In this document: positions 43,186 through 52,197 of the stretch, piece after piece | Layout: every line of letters starts with the position of its first letter | Position numbering within the stretch: the stretch's first letter is position 1 | NCBI RefSeq assembly: GCF_029603165.1 | Contig: NZ_JAQSVC010000003.1 | Span: forward strand, 558,001 to 622,000 | DNA from: Galbibacter pacificus | Lineage (GTDB): Bacteria > Bacteroidota > Bacteroidia > Flavobacteriales > Flavobacteriaceae | Direction of reading: 5' to 3' | Length of the DNA: 64,000 nucleotides | Made by a program: the position numbers and the translations under genes | Notes under the pieces: model-generated | What the model was told of the DNA's origin: nothing | The model's database searches: none | What the model saw: the letters and a program-made list of their open reading frames with translations, nothing else

Positions 43186-43362
43186 TGTCTGAAACTCATT
43201 GTCAAGAGGCTTGTAATTCGTTCCTGAAACACCAACACGTCTCTTTCTTAGATTTTGTTCAATTCAAAGCTCCTTGGTCAGAATATTATGAATCTCCTCT
43301 ATTTTTGATACGGTTAATAGATACCAACAACAGAAAAAAAACTTTTTGCAAAATCTGTTTAT

Positions 43363-44553
43363 TTAATACATAAAGCCAAAAAGCCAAACAGGAACGATGT
43401 TTCCAAAACCTATTTCTATGCCGTCTTTTGCAACATAGGCATTTTGTGTACCTGCTATTTGCTTTTTGGCTTTGTTTTTTCCACCTATTTCAAAGGTGTA
43501 GGTTTTATCAATTAAAAAATCGGCTATTTCTGAGCGGTTTATTTCGTGTAATCCTTTAAATTGATTTAAGAAAAATGTTTCCCGAACATTCCCTATATTG
43601 CTATTTTCTTTTGCTAAGGCATACATCAAGTTACTGTTGTTTAAATACAGCTTTTCCGGTTTGGTCAATACACCAATGCCCGAAGTATCTTTATACAACT
43701 CGTTAACCAAGCCCGCACGTTCCAAAATTTTTATGCTTTGCACCAACATATTGCGGGAAACACCTACTTTTTCGCTCAGTTTTGTAATGTTGGGGGTAAA
43801 CGGGGCACTCGAAGCCACGCTTATCAATAGCTTTTTAAGCTTTATCAAGGTATCATATTGCAAATATTCTACCGCATTAATATCTATTTCTATAATGAGG
43901 TTGATAGTGTTTTGCAGTTTTTGGAGATAGAGTGTTTCATTTTCCTTGTAATAAGGGTAAACGCCTATTTTTAAATATTTTTCAAATAACGGTAAGGGTT
44001 TTATTTCTTCTAAAAGTTGGCTGGCAATTTGGTTGTGGTTCTCTAAAATTTCCTGGAAAGTATAATTTTGAAATGATTTTTGGATTTCAAATGTAATAAA
44101 CTCTCTAAAAGACAGCTCTTTAAGGTAATACGTAACCGCTCTTCGGCTCAAATCCGATTCAGATCTATAGATTTCAAGCATTGAAGATGAAGTAAAAATT
44201 ACCTTGAGTTCCGGAAAATTATCGTAGATCAGCTTTATTTCTCTTGACCAATTGGGGTATTTATGAACCTCATCGAGCAATAAATGCGTTCCTCCAAATT
44301 GGGTAAACTGTTTCGCCAAATCGTACAGTTTGTTCTCAAAGAAATAGATGTGGTCTAAACTCACATAAAGGCTTGATGACAGTGGCAAATGCAATTTTGT
44401 AAGCTGTAACAGCAAAGTGGTTTTTCCCGCACCTCTTGCACCTTTTACGGCAATCAGCCTGTTGCTTAAATCTATTTGGTCAACAAGATACCGTTGTATA
44501 TCTAACGGTATTTGTGCAATTTTTGACTGAAATTCTAATAATAAACTCTCCAT
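43363..44553 (-). CDS. AAA-type ATP-binding protein (DUF4143-like)
   Basis: 396 aa, complete. Walker A AVKGARGAGKTTLLL (about residues 34-48), Walker B THLLLDEVHKYPNW, then a winged helix (NITKLSEKVGVSRNMLVQSI) and a C-terminal DUF4143-like nuclease-fold region (EIADFLIDKTYTFEIGGKNK). Family members are common, poorly understood stand-alone genes, sometimes seen next to toxin-antitoxin debris as here. A -7 element (TATATTTG on the minus strand, 44573-44580) precedes it by 20 bp. Confidence 0.88.
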   Translation of the reverse strand: MESLLLEFQSKIAQIPLDIQRYLVDQIDLSNRLIAVKGARGAGKTTLLLQLTKLHLPLSSSLYVSLDHIYFFENKLYDLAKQFTQFGGTHLLLDEVHKYPNWSREIKLIYDNFPELKVIFTSSSMLEIYRSESDLSRRAVTYYLKELSFREFITFEIQKSFQNYTFQEILENHNQIASQLLEEIKPLPLFEKYLKIGVYPYYKENETLYLQKLQNTINLIIEIDINAVEYLQYDTLIKLKKLLISVASSAPFTPNITKLSEKVGVSRNMLVQSIKILERAGLVNELYKDTSGIGVLTKPEKLYLNNSNLMYALAKENSNIGNVRETFFLNQFKGLHEINRSEIADFLIDKTYTFEIGGKNKAKKQIAGTQNAYVAKDGIEIGFGNIVPVWLFGFMY

Positions 44554-44572
44554 ACTTGCTCTTTATAGAAAG

Positions 44573-44580
44573 CAAATATA
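44573..44580 (-). promoter_or_regulatory. -7 element of the AAA ATPase gene
   Basis: TATATTTG on the minus strand, matching TAnnTTTG, 20 bp before the ATG at 44553; this gives a very short leader. No -33 TTG was found. Confidence 0.35.
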
Positions 44581-44711
44581 TTTATTTTTGTTGTTTCTAT
44601 ATAGCATTTTTATCATTTTTTGCTTTACATAAAAAGCAGTTTAAATGAATAGGTTTTGTAAAAAGTATTGCTTTTGAGTCTTAAATTGTTCTAGTAGCTT
44701 AGTCTCAAGCT

Positions 44712-45026
44712 CTATTTTGCAATTTTAGAATTAACTCTACAGCCTACAGATATAATCATATCCAAATTATAGTGGAGTCTATTTCTGGTAACGCTTCGAT
44801 TTCCTTCTTGTTGAACTGTTCGAAAATTCCGAACAGTTGCCTCTTCATCTAATTCACCTGAACTTAATATATGCTTAATATGCTCGCTAATATTAGCTTT
44901 ACTGGAATCGAACAGCTCTATCATTTGCGCCTGAGTTAACCAAACTGTCTCTTTTTCAAGCCTAACATCTATCTACGTTTGCCCATTCTCGGCCTCATAT
45001 ATAAGTATTTGTTTCTGCTTTTCCAT
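44712..45026 (-). pseudogene. RhuM-family remnant with premature stop
   Basis: From the ATG at 45026 the frame reads MEKQKQILIYEAENGQT, then a TAG, then IDVRLEKETVWLTQAQMIEL and on to ATVRNFRTVQQEGNRSVTRN and YNLDMIISVGCRVNSKIAK before a stop. This is the N-terminal quarter of RhuM virulence-associated proteins, which normally continue with about 200 more residues. The in-frame stop and early end show it is broken. An internal ATG at 44924 leaves only 70 codons. Confidence 0.75.
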
Positions 45027-45027
45027 A

Positions 45028-45330
45028 ATGGTATACAATATTATAAAATTAAAACCAGATGTGAATTTAATTCTTGTCCTCTCTAAAATGACTTTTCCTG
45101 TCTCAGAAGAGATTACCCCGCAAGTTGAGCGCTTATTGAATGTCATAACTCAGGAGCATGACAGACAGGAGTTACAAGAGCTACTTGGCTTAGCAGACAG
45201 AGAAAACTTCAGAAAAAATTATTTACAACCGGCAATTGATGCAGAATTGATAGAAATGACAATCCCGGACAAACCAAAAAGTAGTAAGCAACTATATAGG
45301 CTAACGGAAAAAGGAAAACAGATTAAGTGA
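45028..45330 (+). pseudogene. C-terminal winged-helix fragment of a Fic- or RecG-like protein
   Basis: 100 codons; from EITPQVERLLNVIT onward it matches the C-terminal module found in many Fic-family and AlbA/RecG-like proteins (DRQELQELLGLADRENFRKN, PDKPKSSKQLYRLTEKGKQI). The first 30 residues do not fit and the rest of the protein is missing. It may be expressed as a small DNA-binding protein but is more likely a leftover, possibly from the same gene as the Fic remnant at 42988. Confidence 0.6.
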
Positions 45331-45702
45331 CTTTAATGGTGATTTTATTAATTTCAACTTAAATATCACCTATCAGCCAAAAAATGAAAAAGATATTACC
45401 AGCTTAAAAAAACAGCACTAATTTTTTGTTTCTCATTTGCATCTCACACCCTATTAGCCCTTATGAAATAAGGAAAGTTACATATTGTATCGAGCAAATA
45501 GACTGAGATTTTATTTGATTCCATTCATCAATAAAACATTGTAAATCAAATGATTGTTGATGACTTATTGATCTTATTTTCTCTTAATATGGCCATTTTT
45601 ATACTTTTATTGTGTCTCAAAAATGGAGAGACACAACATTAAGGAAAACCGTAATTTATACTTGATACTTGTTCGTAACTTTATAAAAAATAATTTAAAA
45701 TT
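45331..45702. other. intergenic region with perfect hairpin 45610-45636
   Basis: TTGTGTCTC (45610-45618) and GAGACACAA (45628-45636) form a 9-bp stem with a 9-nt loop, 67 bp before the small gene at 45703. There is no T-run, so it is more likely an operator or a leader hairpin than a terminator. The first 90 bp after 45330 look like decayed coding sequence. Confidence 0.4.
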
Positions 45703-45972
45703 ATGGGAACAACAATTGGAAATATATTGATTTCATATGATGTTGATAAATTACACACTCAAGTTAAAACAACTTTAGAAAATTTAGGTTATATGGATAA
45801 ATTTAAAAACAGTAATGACCCTAAAACCTATCATCTACCAAATACAACGTTATGGCATCAAAAAAAATCATCTAATCAAGCTATTAATGATTTAAAAATT
45901 ATTTGTGCCAATTTAAACGTGAAATTGGAAAAAGCTGTAGCTGTAAAAGCAACTGAGTTCGTTGGTGTATAA
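45703..45972 (+). CDS. small hypothetical protein, possibly ferredoxin-like (VapD/Cas2-type fold)
   Basis: 89 aa. It opens with a strand and acidic turn (NILISYDVDKLHTQVKTTLE), continues with LGYMDKFKNSNDPKTYHLPN, a strand TTLWHQK, and a helix (AINDLKIICANLNV) ending in ATEFVGV. The order strand, D, helix, strand resembles the start of VapD/Cas2-like ferredoxin folds, but similarity is only general. No cas gene or CRISPR repeat is near. Confidence 0.55.
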   Translation: MGTTIGNILISYDVDKLHTQVKTTLENLGYMDKFKNSNDPKTYHLPNTTLWHQKKSSNQAINDLKIICANLNVKLEKAVAVKATEFVGV

Positions 45973-45991
45973 ACTACTAGACATATATTTA

Positions 45992-46147
45992 ATGGGAAAA
46001 TTCATCAAAGAATAACTTAAACGATTTACTCGACCACCAAGCAGCACAGAAGAATCCAAGCTTCAAAATTCTGAAAAAATGGTTCGAGATGCCATTAATT
46101 CTGACAAAAAATTGAAAAAAAAGCCAACGGAAACTTTTGGACAATAA
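45992..46147 (+). pseudogene. short frame interrupted by a stop
   Basis: MGKFIKE, a TAA, then LKRFTRPPSSTEESKLQNSE, KMVRDAINSDKK and LKKKPTETFGQ to the TAA at 46145-46147. The continuous reading across one stop and the Lys/Thr/Pro-rich but regular composition suggest a real small gene with one nonsense change; an ATG inside (46075 region) could still start a 22-aa peptide. No family known. Confidence 0.3.
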
Positions 46148-46261
46148 CGAAGGGTTCATAAAAATATCTTGAGATACACGCCAATGAATTTAACCTCATC
46201 ATCCTTAACTTTATTGTTAAAAACTGTTAAAATTTTAAGGAATTGCAAATGGCGTGCAAAT

Positions 46262-46296
46262 AAAAAGGCTTCAGAAGTGAATTTCTCCGAAGCCTT
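46262..46296 (-). terminator. intrinsic terminator at the left edge of the minus-strand element
   Basis: AAGGCTTC (46265-46272) and GAAGCCTT (46289-46296) form an 8-bp stem; on the minus strand the hairpin is followed by TTTTTATTT. It lies just past a sequence that looks like a tRNA 3' end and about 180 bp beyond the end of the last defence gene. Confidence 0.6.
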
Positions 46297-46304
46297 GAAT
46301 TTAC

Positions 46305-46316
46305 TGGTGGTCCCAC
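46305..46316 (-). other. candidate attachment-site remnant (tRNA 3'-end-like)
   Basis: On the minus strand GTGGGACCACCA has the form of a tRNA acceptor 3' strand (TGGGACC), discriminator A and CCA, directly followed by an intrinsic terminator, as at the end of a tRNA gene. The rest of a tRNA is not present. Integrated elements that target tRNA 3' ends leave just such a copy at the far end. With a tyrosine recombinase at 56944-58221 this could be the left junction. The match is short, so this is inference. Confidence 0.35.
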
Positions 46317-46479
46317 ATGTATTGTTGTTTATTATACTCACATACTGTAAATCACAGTATAATAGAGTGTTTGTACTTTCAATTCTGTATATCGAAGGGT
46401 TATATACACCCATATAGATGTATAAAGGTTTGAGCATCGATTGGAAATATTTAGTTATTTTAAACCTATAGCTTTAATT

Positions 46480-48318
46480 TTAAATTGTAAAATCATGGTT
46501 AAAAGCATTCCTTGATAAATAAGCCATAAAGTTTTGAAGTAAATCAGTAGAATATGGCGTTCTATAATTTTTAGTTCGCTTCATCTTGAAGTCAAATGTC
46601 CTATTTTGTTTATTATAAACATCATTGTTACCAATATTAAAATCTTTAATACAATAAGGCTTTTTAATATATGGTTTTAGTAGTCCCAATTTTTCTTTAT
46701 CTGCTACGGAATCACTTATTTCATTAAAAGCAATTATAGCTTTTTCGTGATTGGAATATATAGAATGAAGTTTTTCATATCTCCTTTTCCAATGCGATTG
46801 AATTAATTCATTTGCGGGTTCATCAACATTCAAGTCTATTTTACAAATGCCATTTGGATTAAATACTGCTAAGTCAAGAATATCAAGTTCAACAATAGTA
46901 AATTTTGGAAATTCAACACAATATTTTTCATTATCAGAGTTATCAGTTGTTTCTAATACTTGATGAGTTAATGGACTAACCTTTCCAGAACTTATTTTTC
47001 TAATGGGAACTAAATGCCCTTTGTTATAATTATAATTTCTCTTACCAAATTGACTGTTATTTGTCCTTAGAGAAACATTACAAGGTTGAATTAAAAGTAT
47101 AAATTCTTTATTACCAATCTTAAAAACATCCCCGTTAGATATTGGTATATTCAACTGGTTTATTATTTCATCAGAAAAATATATTTCCTTTGTTCTTAAT
47201 TCAATTGCTTTAGCATCCTTATTAGAATATTTATAGCCTGTATCTACATCAATATCTCTAATTCTTGAAACAGCATTGTTAAATTGTCTCCTCATTTCCA
47301 CATCAATTAAGCTTTGGTGGTTATTAGAATTAATCATCAAACTAAAAACTCTAAAAAGTTCTTTAACTTCCAAAGTCCCTTCTTCTCTTGCAGACTTCTG
47401 AATTATCTGATTGAATGTTTTAGGAGATATTGCTTTCAGTTCATCAAAGGAATCATCTATACTTTTTTGTAGTATTTTCTCAGAAATTTCTTTCAAATTT
47501 TCAATATACCTTAATGCTACAATATTTTTAACTCCATCTGCAAATGCAGATAATCTAGGGTCATAGGCATATCTTTTCTTTGAAACTGTATAAAAAGAAT
47601 TTTTTTCAATATCGTACTCCCTCGTATACTGAATTCGATATTCATCTTCTTGCTCTACACTAAAAGTATGTGAAAATATACCACAATAAACAGACTCTGA
47701 TTTATCGCTTTCCACAATTCTTTTGGCAAGGTCGACTCCATTTCTTTCCCCTCGCTTACCTTTCCAATCTTTAATAAACTCAAAATCAAACAGAAACAAT
47801 CCCTTTGTAGTTTCCTGTAATCCGTTTAAAATTTCATCCTCTTTTTCTTGCCATTCATCTGGGGTAAACACTTCAACTATATCTTCAAAATCCTTTTGAA
47901 TTTCCATAAGTGGCACTACATTTGAGCTTTCATCATCTCCAATAATAGAGCATATATTATGATAAAGTTCTATTTTATTCCCATTTTCCCATAAATCAGA
48001 GATATCACTCTCAAACTTCGGCATAGGAGCTGTCCATTCAATAGAGTTAAAACCCTCTATTGTGTCAATTTCTCTTTCAGATCTTTCTACCTCATTTTTT
48101 ATCCTTTTCATTTTAGAATTAAACGAGGTTTTAATTTCATCAGGTTTGAACCTATCATCAATGTAATAAATTTTAGATACACCTTCTTTTTCTAAAATTT
48201 CAAGTACGGAATCAATAGCTTTTTGCCTATTCTCTCTATTTTGATTTTGAATCCTAAGTTCAGCAATCTTTTTTTCTAAAACTACCCTTTGTTTTTCAAG
48301 TTGATTTAATTGTTCCAT
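46480..48318 (-). CDS. receiver-like domain protein, putative effector or regulator of a defence operon
   Basis: 612 aa. N-terminal coiled coil (1-30), then a receiver-like fold with a long insert: acidic pair in KIYYIDDRF (Asp54, Asp55), a strand with the equivalent of the phospho-acceptor Asp in LFLFDFEF (Asp178), and VYCGIFSHTFS where the conserved Thr/Ser should be. The C-terminal 300 residues contain GDVFKIGNKEFILLIQPCNV and RYEKLHSIYSNHEKAIIAFN and match no family I can name. The gene starts 1 bp after the stop of the double-GHKL protein, so the two are a coupled pair, apparently a modified two-component system. Confidence 0.65.
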   Translation of the reverse strand: MEQLNQLEKQRVVLEKKIAELRIQNQNRENRQKAIDSVLEILEKEGVSKIYYIDDRFKPDEIKTSFNSKMKRIKNEVERSEREIDTIEGFNSIEWTAPMPKFESDISDLWENGNKIELYHNICSIIGDDESSNVVPLMEIQKDFEDIVEVFTPDEWQEKEDEILNGLQETTKGLFLFDFEFIKDWKGKRGERNGVDLAKRIVESDKSESVYCGIFSHTFSVEQEDEYRIQYTREYDIEKNSFYTVSKKRYAYDPRLSAFADGVKNIVALRYIENLKEISEKILQKSIDDSFDELKAISPKTFNQIIQKSAREEGTLEVKELFRVFSLMINSNNHQSLIDVEMRRQFNNAVSRIRDIDVDTGYKYSNKDAKAIELRTKEIYFSDEIINQLNIPISNGDVFKIGNKEFILLIQPCNVSLRTNNSQFGKRNYNYNKGHLVPIRKISSGKVSPLTHQVLETTDNSDNEKYCVEFPKFTIVELDILDLAVFNPNGICKIDLNVDEPANELIQSHWKRRYEKLHSIYSNHEKAIIAFNEISDSVADKEKLGLLKPYIKKPYCIKDFNIGNNDVYNKQNRTFDFKMKRTKNYRTPYSTDLLQNFMAYLSRNAFNHDFTI

Positions 48319-48319
48319 G

Positions 48320-50815
48320 TTAGTCCTTAATTACATTAGCAAGGTTTATAGCAAAAATATACTTCCGCCCTTCAGCGTTTCTTTCCCCTTCTAATGCTAT
48401 ACTACAATTAATACTATCTAATAATTGATTTACAATAAATAACCCTAACCCTCTACCTTCTCCTTTTGGCTTAGTGGTTACAAAGGGTTCAAATAAATGG
48501 TTTTCTACAGAAGTAGGAATCCCATATCCATTGTCACTTATATATATCCAAGGAGAATCTATAGCAATGGTCATTTCTGGAGAAAAATTGATATTACTCC
48601 TTTTATGCTTAAGCCAATACTCTGAATTAATAACAATATTGTCAATTATTTGAGTAAGCCGCCCTTTATTAACCTTAACACTAAAATCTTCCACAGACTT
48701 AATATTAAATGAAATCTTAGAGTTTTTGAATCGATTTTCATAATATGCTTTTTCTTCTTTAAAAAAAGACTCAATAGAAAATGTGTCTCTTTTCTCTCTA
48801 CTATATTTAAGTGCAGGGTCTAAATGTTTTAGCTGCACTTTCAATCCGTTAACTGTATTATTTATATACTCCATTAGTACATAACTGTCATTATTAGAGA
48901 GAGTATTGGAGTGCAATTTATTTGAGTAAAAATTCGATTTTTCAGAAAGATTATCTGCTATATTAGCAAATTCATGACTTATTGTTTCAGCAGTAAGACC
49001 TAAAGCAGCCAACTCTGAAAAATCATCAATCTGTTCCTCTAAAACCTGTATTTTAGGTTCAAGAATATTGATTACTTCCTCAACTCTTTTTGATTTGTCA
49101 ACTATTGCTTGAAGTTTTATAAAATTATCTTGAACTTTTTTTAATCGGTCTAATAGTTCCTTTGCCTTTTCGTATTCCCTATGGTTTTCTTCAGAAGCGA
49201 ACAAAGCATTATTCTCTACTTCTTCAACAATTATTTTCTGTTCCTTAACTGTTTTATCTAATGATTTTGTAGCTTCTGCAATCTCCTTTTGATTTATCTG
49301 TAAAGAAGCCTCTTTAATTCCCTTAAGCTCTTCAAAAGACTCTGTTGTTGTCCTTATTCCATTATTTTCTACCTTGTAGTCTTTTAAAAATTTATCATAA
49401 CCCCTCCTGATTGTTCTTTGATAAATATTTAAGGTATCAATAATAAAATGAGCGATTTTAAAAAAATTTGAAGTATAGGGGTTAGAAACAAAACCTTGTC
49501 TATCAGTTTTCTCTTTTAAATGAAAGTTTTCTGCTTCGTCAATAGCAAAATAACCAATTGTATTTCCAGGACGCAAATCATAGAAAGTAGTTTTGGTTTG
49601 AGACTCTGACATTTTCAACCAGTCTTGATTTTCAATTCCGTATGGTAAAACGGCAAACCCATTTCGATAAATTTTAATACCTAATTGGTTTTTAGCAAAC
49701 GCTTTATAATCTGCCTTGCTTCCAAAAACCTCGGATGATATATCTTCTTTACTTGAAAAACTATACTCATCTATTTTACCTTCAAAGAACCCTGGATTTG
49801 CATGCCTCATTTTCTTTTCTCCATTAACAAAGGTTTCAACTTTTTCAATGTTCGGAATATCCTTGTCGAAAGAAAATGATTGCTCAAACTCTAAAAAGTA
49901 CCCAGCATTATTAGACAGACTTATATAATTATATTTTTTAGCAATAAGATCCCCGAATTTTTTACCATTATCAGGTTGTATATAAGTATTATAATCTTCC
50001 CAACTCTCTGTTTTATTACCCCGAAACTTTGTAAGCTTAGTTTTTCCTTTTACTATAAGCTCAAAATTACTATTTTTATTTAGTTGAAAATAGAACTCAA
50101 ATCTTGAAATAGCAAGGTCTCTTAAATGTTCATTTGATTCTTCAATATCAACTGGAATACCATTTATTGAAATATAAACTTTAAAGGGTCTGTTTTCTTT
50201 GTAGGGAGATATCAGTTGAGAAACTTGCCCTTTAAAGCGTTCAAGGTTTTTCCCTTTCCATACTTCGGGGTAGCTGATATCTCCAAGAACTAATATTGTC
50301 CCCGTTTTTTTATTTGTTTCAAAACTTGAAGATTTAATATCAACATCACTCAACTTTTCAACTTTATCAAAATCTTTCCAATCAAATGCTAAATGAACTC
50401 CTTTATCATCAATCTTTTTTGTAAGAATTTCACATTTATTAGCAAGCCTTTGAGTACTTAACCTTCCAAGTCCTTTATCTCCTAATGGGGTTCTTCCTTC
50501 AGGTGTTTTCTTTTTTTCTTCTTTAAACTTTCTTTTTTCGGAGTTTGATATTATTAACCATGATTTAAGTATGGTTTCTTCATTCATACCAAATCCATCA
50601 TCTTCTATCGCAATAAATCCATTATGATTAGGGTATATAAGTTTTTCTTTTTTATACTGACCTGCTGTACTTATATCTATTGAAACATATGAGGCATCAG
50701 CATCATAAGAGTTTTTAATCAACTCCAACAAAGCAGTTACCTCATCAGGAACAAGCTGCTCTCCAAGCTGTTTTACAATATGAGGTGTTATATCAAACTT
50801 ATACTTTTCAGACAT
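48320..50815 (-). CDS. MORC/Hsp90-like protein with two GHKL ATPase domains
   Basis: 831 aa. N-terminal Hsp90/MORC-type ATPase: ELIKNSYDADAS (residues 31-42), DDGFGMN (72-78), GDKGLGRLS (112-120). A long central region with coiled coils (about 480-600) follows. The C-terminal third is laid out like a histidine kinase: ETISHEFANIADN with His614 at the DHp position, N-box DNIVINSEYW (725-734), DNGYGIP (about 761-767) and GRGLGLFI (about 788-795). Prokaryotic MORC-like ATPases are known from restriction-modification neighbourhoods. The gene lies 4 bp after the methyltransferase stop, so joint action is likely. Cytoplasmic. Confidence 0.85.
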   Translation of the reverse strand: MSEKYKFDITPHIVKQLGEQLVPDEVTALLELIKNSYDADASYVSIDISTAGQYKKEKLIYPNHNGFIAIEDDGFGMNEETILKSWLIISNSEKRKFKEEKKKTPEGRTPLGDKGLGRLSTQRLANKCEILTKKIDDKGVHLAFDWKDFDKVEKLSDVDIKSSSFETNKKTGTILVLGDISYPEVWKGKNLERFKGQVSQLISPYKENRPFKVYISINGIPVDIEESNEHLRDLAISRFEFYFQLNKNSNFELIVKGKTKLTKFRGNKTESWEDYNTYIQPDNGKKFGDLIAKKYNYISLSNNAGYFLEFEQSFSFDKDIPNIEKVETFVNGEKKMRHANPGFFEGKIDEYSFSSKEDISSEVFGSKADYKAFAKNQLGIKIYRNGFAVLPYGIENQDWLKMSESQTKTTFYDLRPGNTIGYFAIDEAENFHLKEKTDRQGFVSNPYTSNFFKIAHFIIDTLNIYQRTIRRGYDKFLKDYKVENNGIRTTTESFEELKGIKEASLQINQKEIAEATKSLDKTVKEQKIIVEEVENNALFASEENHREYEKAKELLDRLKKVQDNFIKLQAIVDKSKRVEEVINILEPKIQVLEEQIDDFSELAALGLTAETISHEFANIADNLSEKSNFYSNKLHSNTLSNNDSYVLMEYINNTVNGLKVQLKHLDPALKYSREKRDTFSIESFFKEEKAYYENRFKNSKISFNIKSVEDFSVKVNKGRLTQIIDNIVINSEYWLKHKRSNINFSPEMTIAIDSPWIYISDNGYGIPTSVENHLFEPFVTTKPKGEGRGLGLFIVNQLLDSINCSIALEGERNAEGRKYIFAINLANVIKD

Positions 50816-50819
50816 AATA

Positions 50820-52130
50820 CTATACCTTAAAAATTAAAATTTTCTCCTTATTCATAGTTTTAGAAAAGTTATTTTTACCAGGCATTCGTTTACTAAGAAT
50901 ATCCCTGTCTAAATCGGTTAATAGCTGTACTCCTTTGTGCTCCATCAACTCGATTAAAATTGAATCGTTCTGAACCTCTTTTGTGTTAACATTTCTATTA
51001 CCTACTGTCCATGCCATATAAGAATTAGGCATCATCTTTTTTAGAGCATTATCAATTGTAATGCTTAAATCATTTATAAAAACAACTACTTTTCGTGCTT
51101 TCATTTTCTCTTCTTCGGTAAATCCTTGGAAAAAATCCTTTAGAGAATTAGAAATGTCAAAGTACTCTTCTTCTATTTTACGATAGTCAGATATTAATTT
51201 CCCACCTAAACTTCTTCTGTCAATTTCTTGTATCACGTCTAAATAGTTCATATCAATTGAGCTATCAATATCTGCTACTGGAATCCATTGTAAAGGTAAA
51301 TATGAGAACTGACCGTAGGTAACTGTAGTATGGTTGTCCCCATAAGGAGGTGAAGTTACGAGAAGATTGTATTCTTTATTAGTATTTAATTTCTTTTTAG
51401 AATCACCCCATGCAACTTGAACATCATAAATATATTTGTCATTTATTATAAGATCATTCTCAATCAACTTCTGTTTAACCATAAAAACATCATCAATACT
51501 TCTTTTACATACCTTTAGAAAATACTTAACAGGGGACACCTGTCTACTGTGAATTTCTTCTTGTTTTCTAATATGCATTTTAAATGTTGATGTTCTATCG
51601 TTATTCGTTAAACGAATAACTTCCGCTAAAGCAACCCAATAAAATTTTCTTATAAATAAATTTTCTTCTTGAATAATTAATCTTCTAATCTGTGATAATT
51701 CAATCTGAACCTCTTTTTTAAACCATTTATCAATATTTTTAAAACTAATGTCTATTTTTTCCGAACGAGCTCTATGTATACGCTTTTTTAATTTAGAAAA
51801 ACTTACTTTTAAATCTTCTGAATAAATATAAGTCTTTACTTGACTTATTAATAGCGACAATGGGTTTATATCCTGACCAAATGAATTTATACCATAACGC
51901 ATTGATGTAATGATAGTGTTTGAGGCTCCCATAAAAGGATCTATCATTGAAGAGTTTTCTGGTAAAGCGTCAATTAATGTTTTTATTATAGGCTCCTGAA
52001 CACTTGGAACCATCATAGCAGGATAATTCAATATTTTTCTTGCATAGTCATTTCTATCAAAACTATTACCATTTAATACTTCAGCACTAATGGAACTCAA
52101 CTCTTTTTTTAAATTTATGGTGGATATCAC
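50820..52130 (-). CDS. DNA methyltransferase (TSPPY type, likely N4-cytosine)
   Basis: 436 aa. Catalytic motif IV TSPPYGD at residues 259-265 and AdoMet-binding motif I SMIDPFMGAS at 61-70, with motif I before motif IV. TSPPY is typical of m4C enzymes; m6A cannot be excluded. The region between (about 100-220) carries helices that may be the target-recognition part. It is followed within 4 bp by the double-GHKL gene, with an HEPN-like gene 67 bp upstream. No restriction endonuclease is recognisable beside it, so the killing part of the system must be one of the other genes. Confidence 0.85.
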   Translation of the reverse strand: MISTINLKKELSSISAEVLNGNSFDRNDYARKILNYPAMMVPSVQEPIIKTLIDALPENSSMIDPFMGASNTIITSMRYGINSFGQDINPLSLLISQVKTYIYSEDLKVSFSKLKKRIHRARSEKIDISFKNIDKWFKKEVQIELSQIRRLIIQEENLFIRKFYWVALAEVIRLTNNDRTSTFKMHIRKQEEIHSRQVSPVKYFLKVCKRSIDDVFMVKQKLIENDLIINDKYIYDVQVAWGDSKKKLNTNKEYNLLVTSPPYGDNHTTVTYGQFSYLPLQWIPVADIDSSIDMNYLDVIQEIDRRSLGGKLISDYRKIEEEYFDISNSLKDFFQGFTEEEKMKARKVVVFINDLSITIDNALKKMMPNSYMAWTVGNRNVNTKEVQNDSILIELMEHKGVQLLTDLDRDILSKRMPGKNNFSKTMNKEKILIFKV

Positions 52131-52197
52131 AGCTTATAAATCATTTTAATCTGAAAAGATACGACTTTTATATATATCTTATATTGTTAAATACTCA

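Noticed and set aside
43185-43373. 62-codon frame on the plus strand between the Fic remnant and the ATPase gene
   Set aside because: It overlaps the ends of both neighbours on the opposite strand and shows no family features.
45703-45972. Cas2 and therefore a CRISPR locus
   Set aside because: No cas1 or other cas gene and no repeat-spacer array is found; the resemblance is only to the general fold.
26954-46272. CGTGCAAATAAAAAGGCTTC at 46253-46272 and a one-base-shorter copy at 26954-26972, as possible direct repeats bounding a 19-kb element
   Set aside because: The interval holds core genes (gdhA, metY, two-component systems) with no element-like organisation, and the motif is partly a terminator stem and poly-A tract that can arise by chance.
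46156-46437. 93-codon minus-strand frame across the terminator and tRNA-end-like sequence
   Set aside because: It reads through a strong terminator hairpin and an att-like sequence, so it is almost certainly not a gene.
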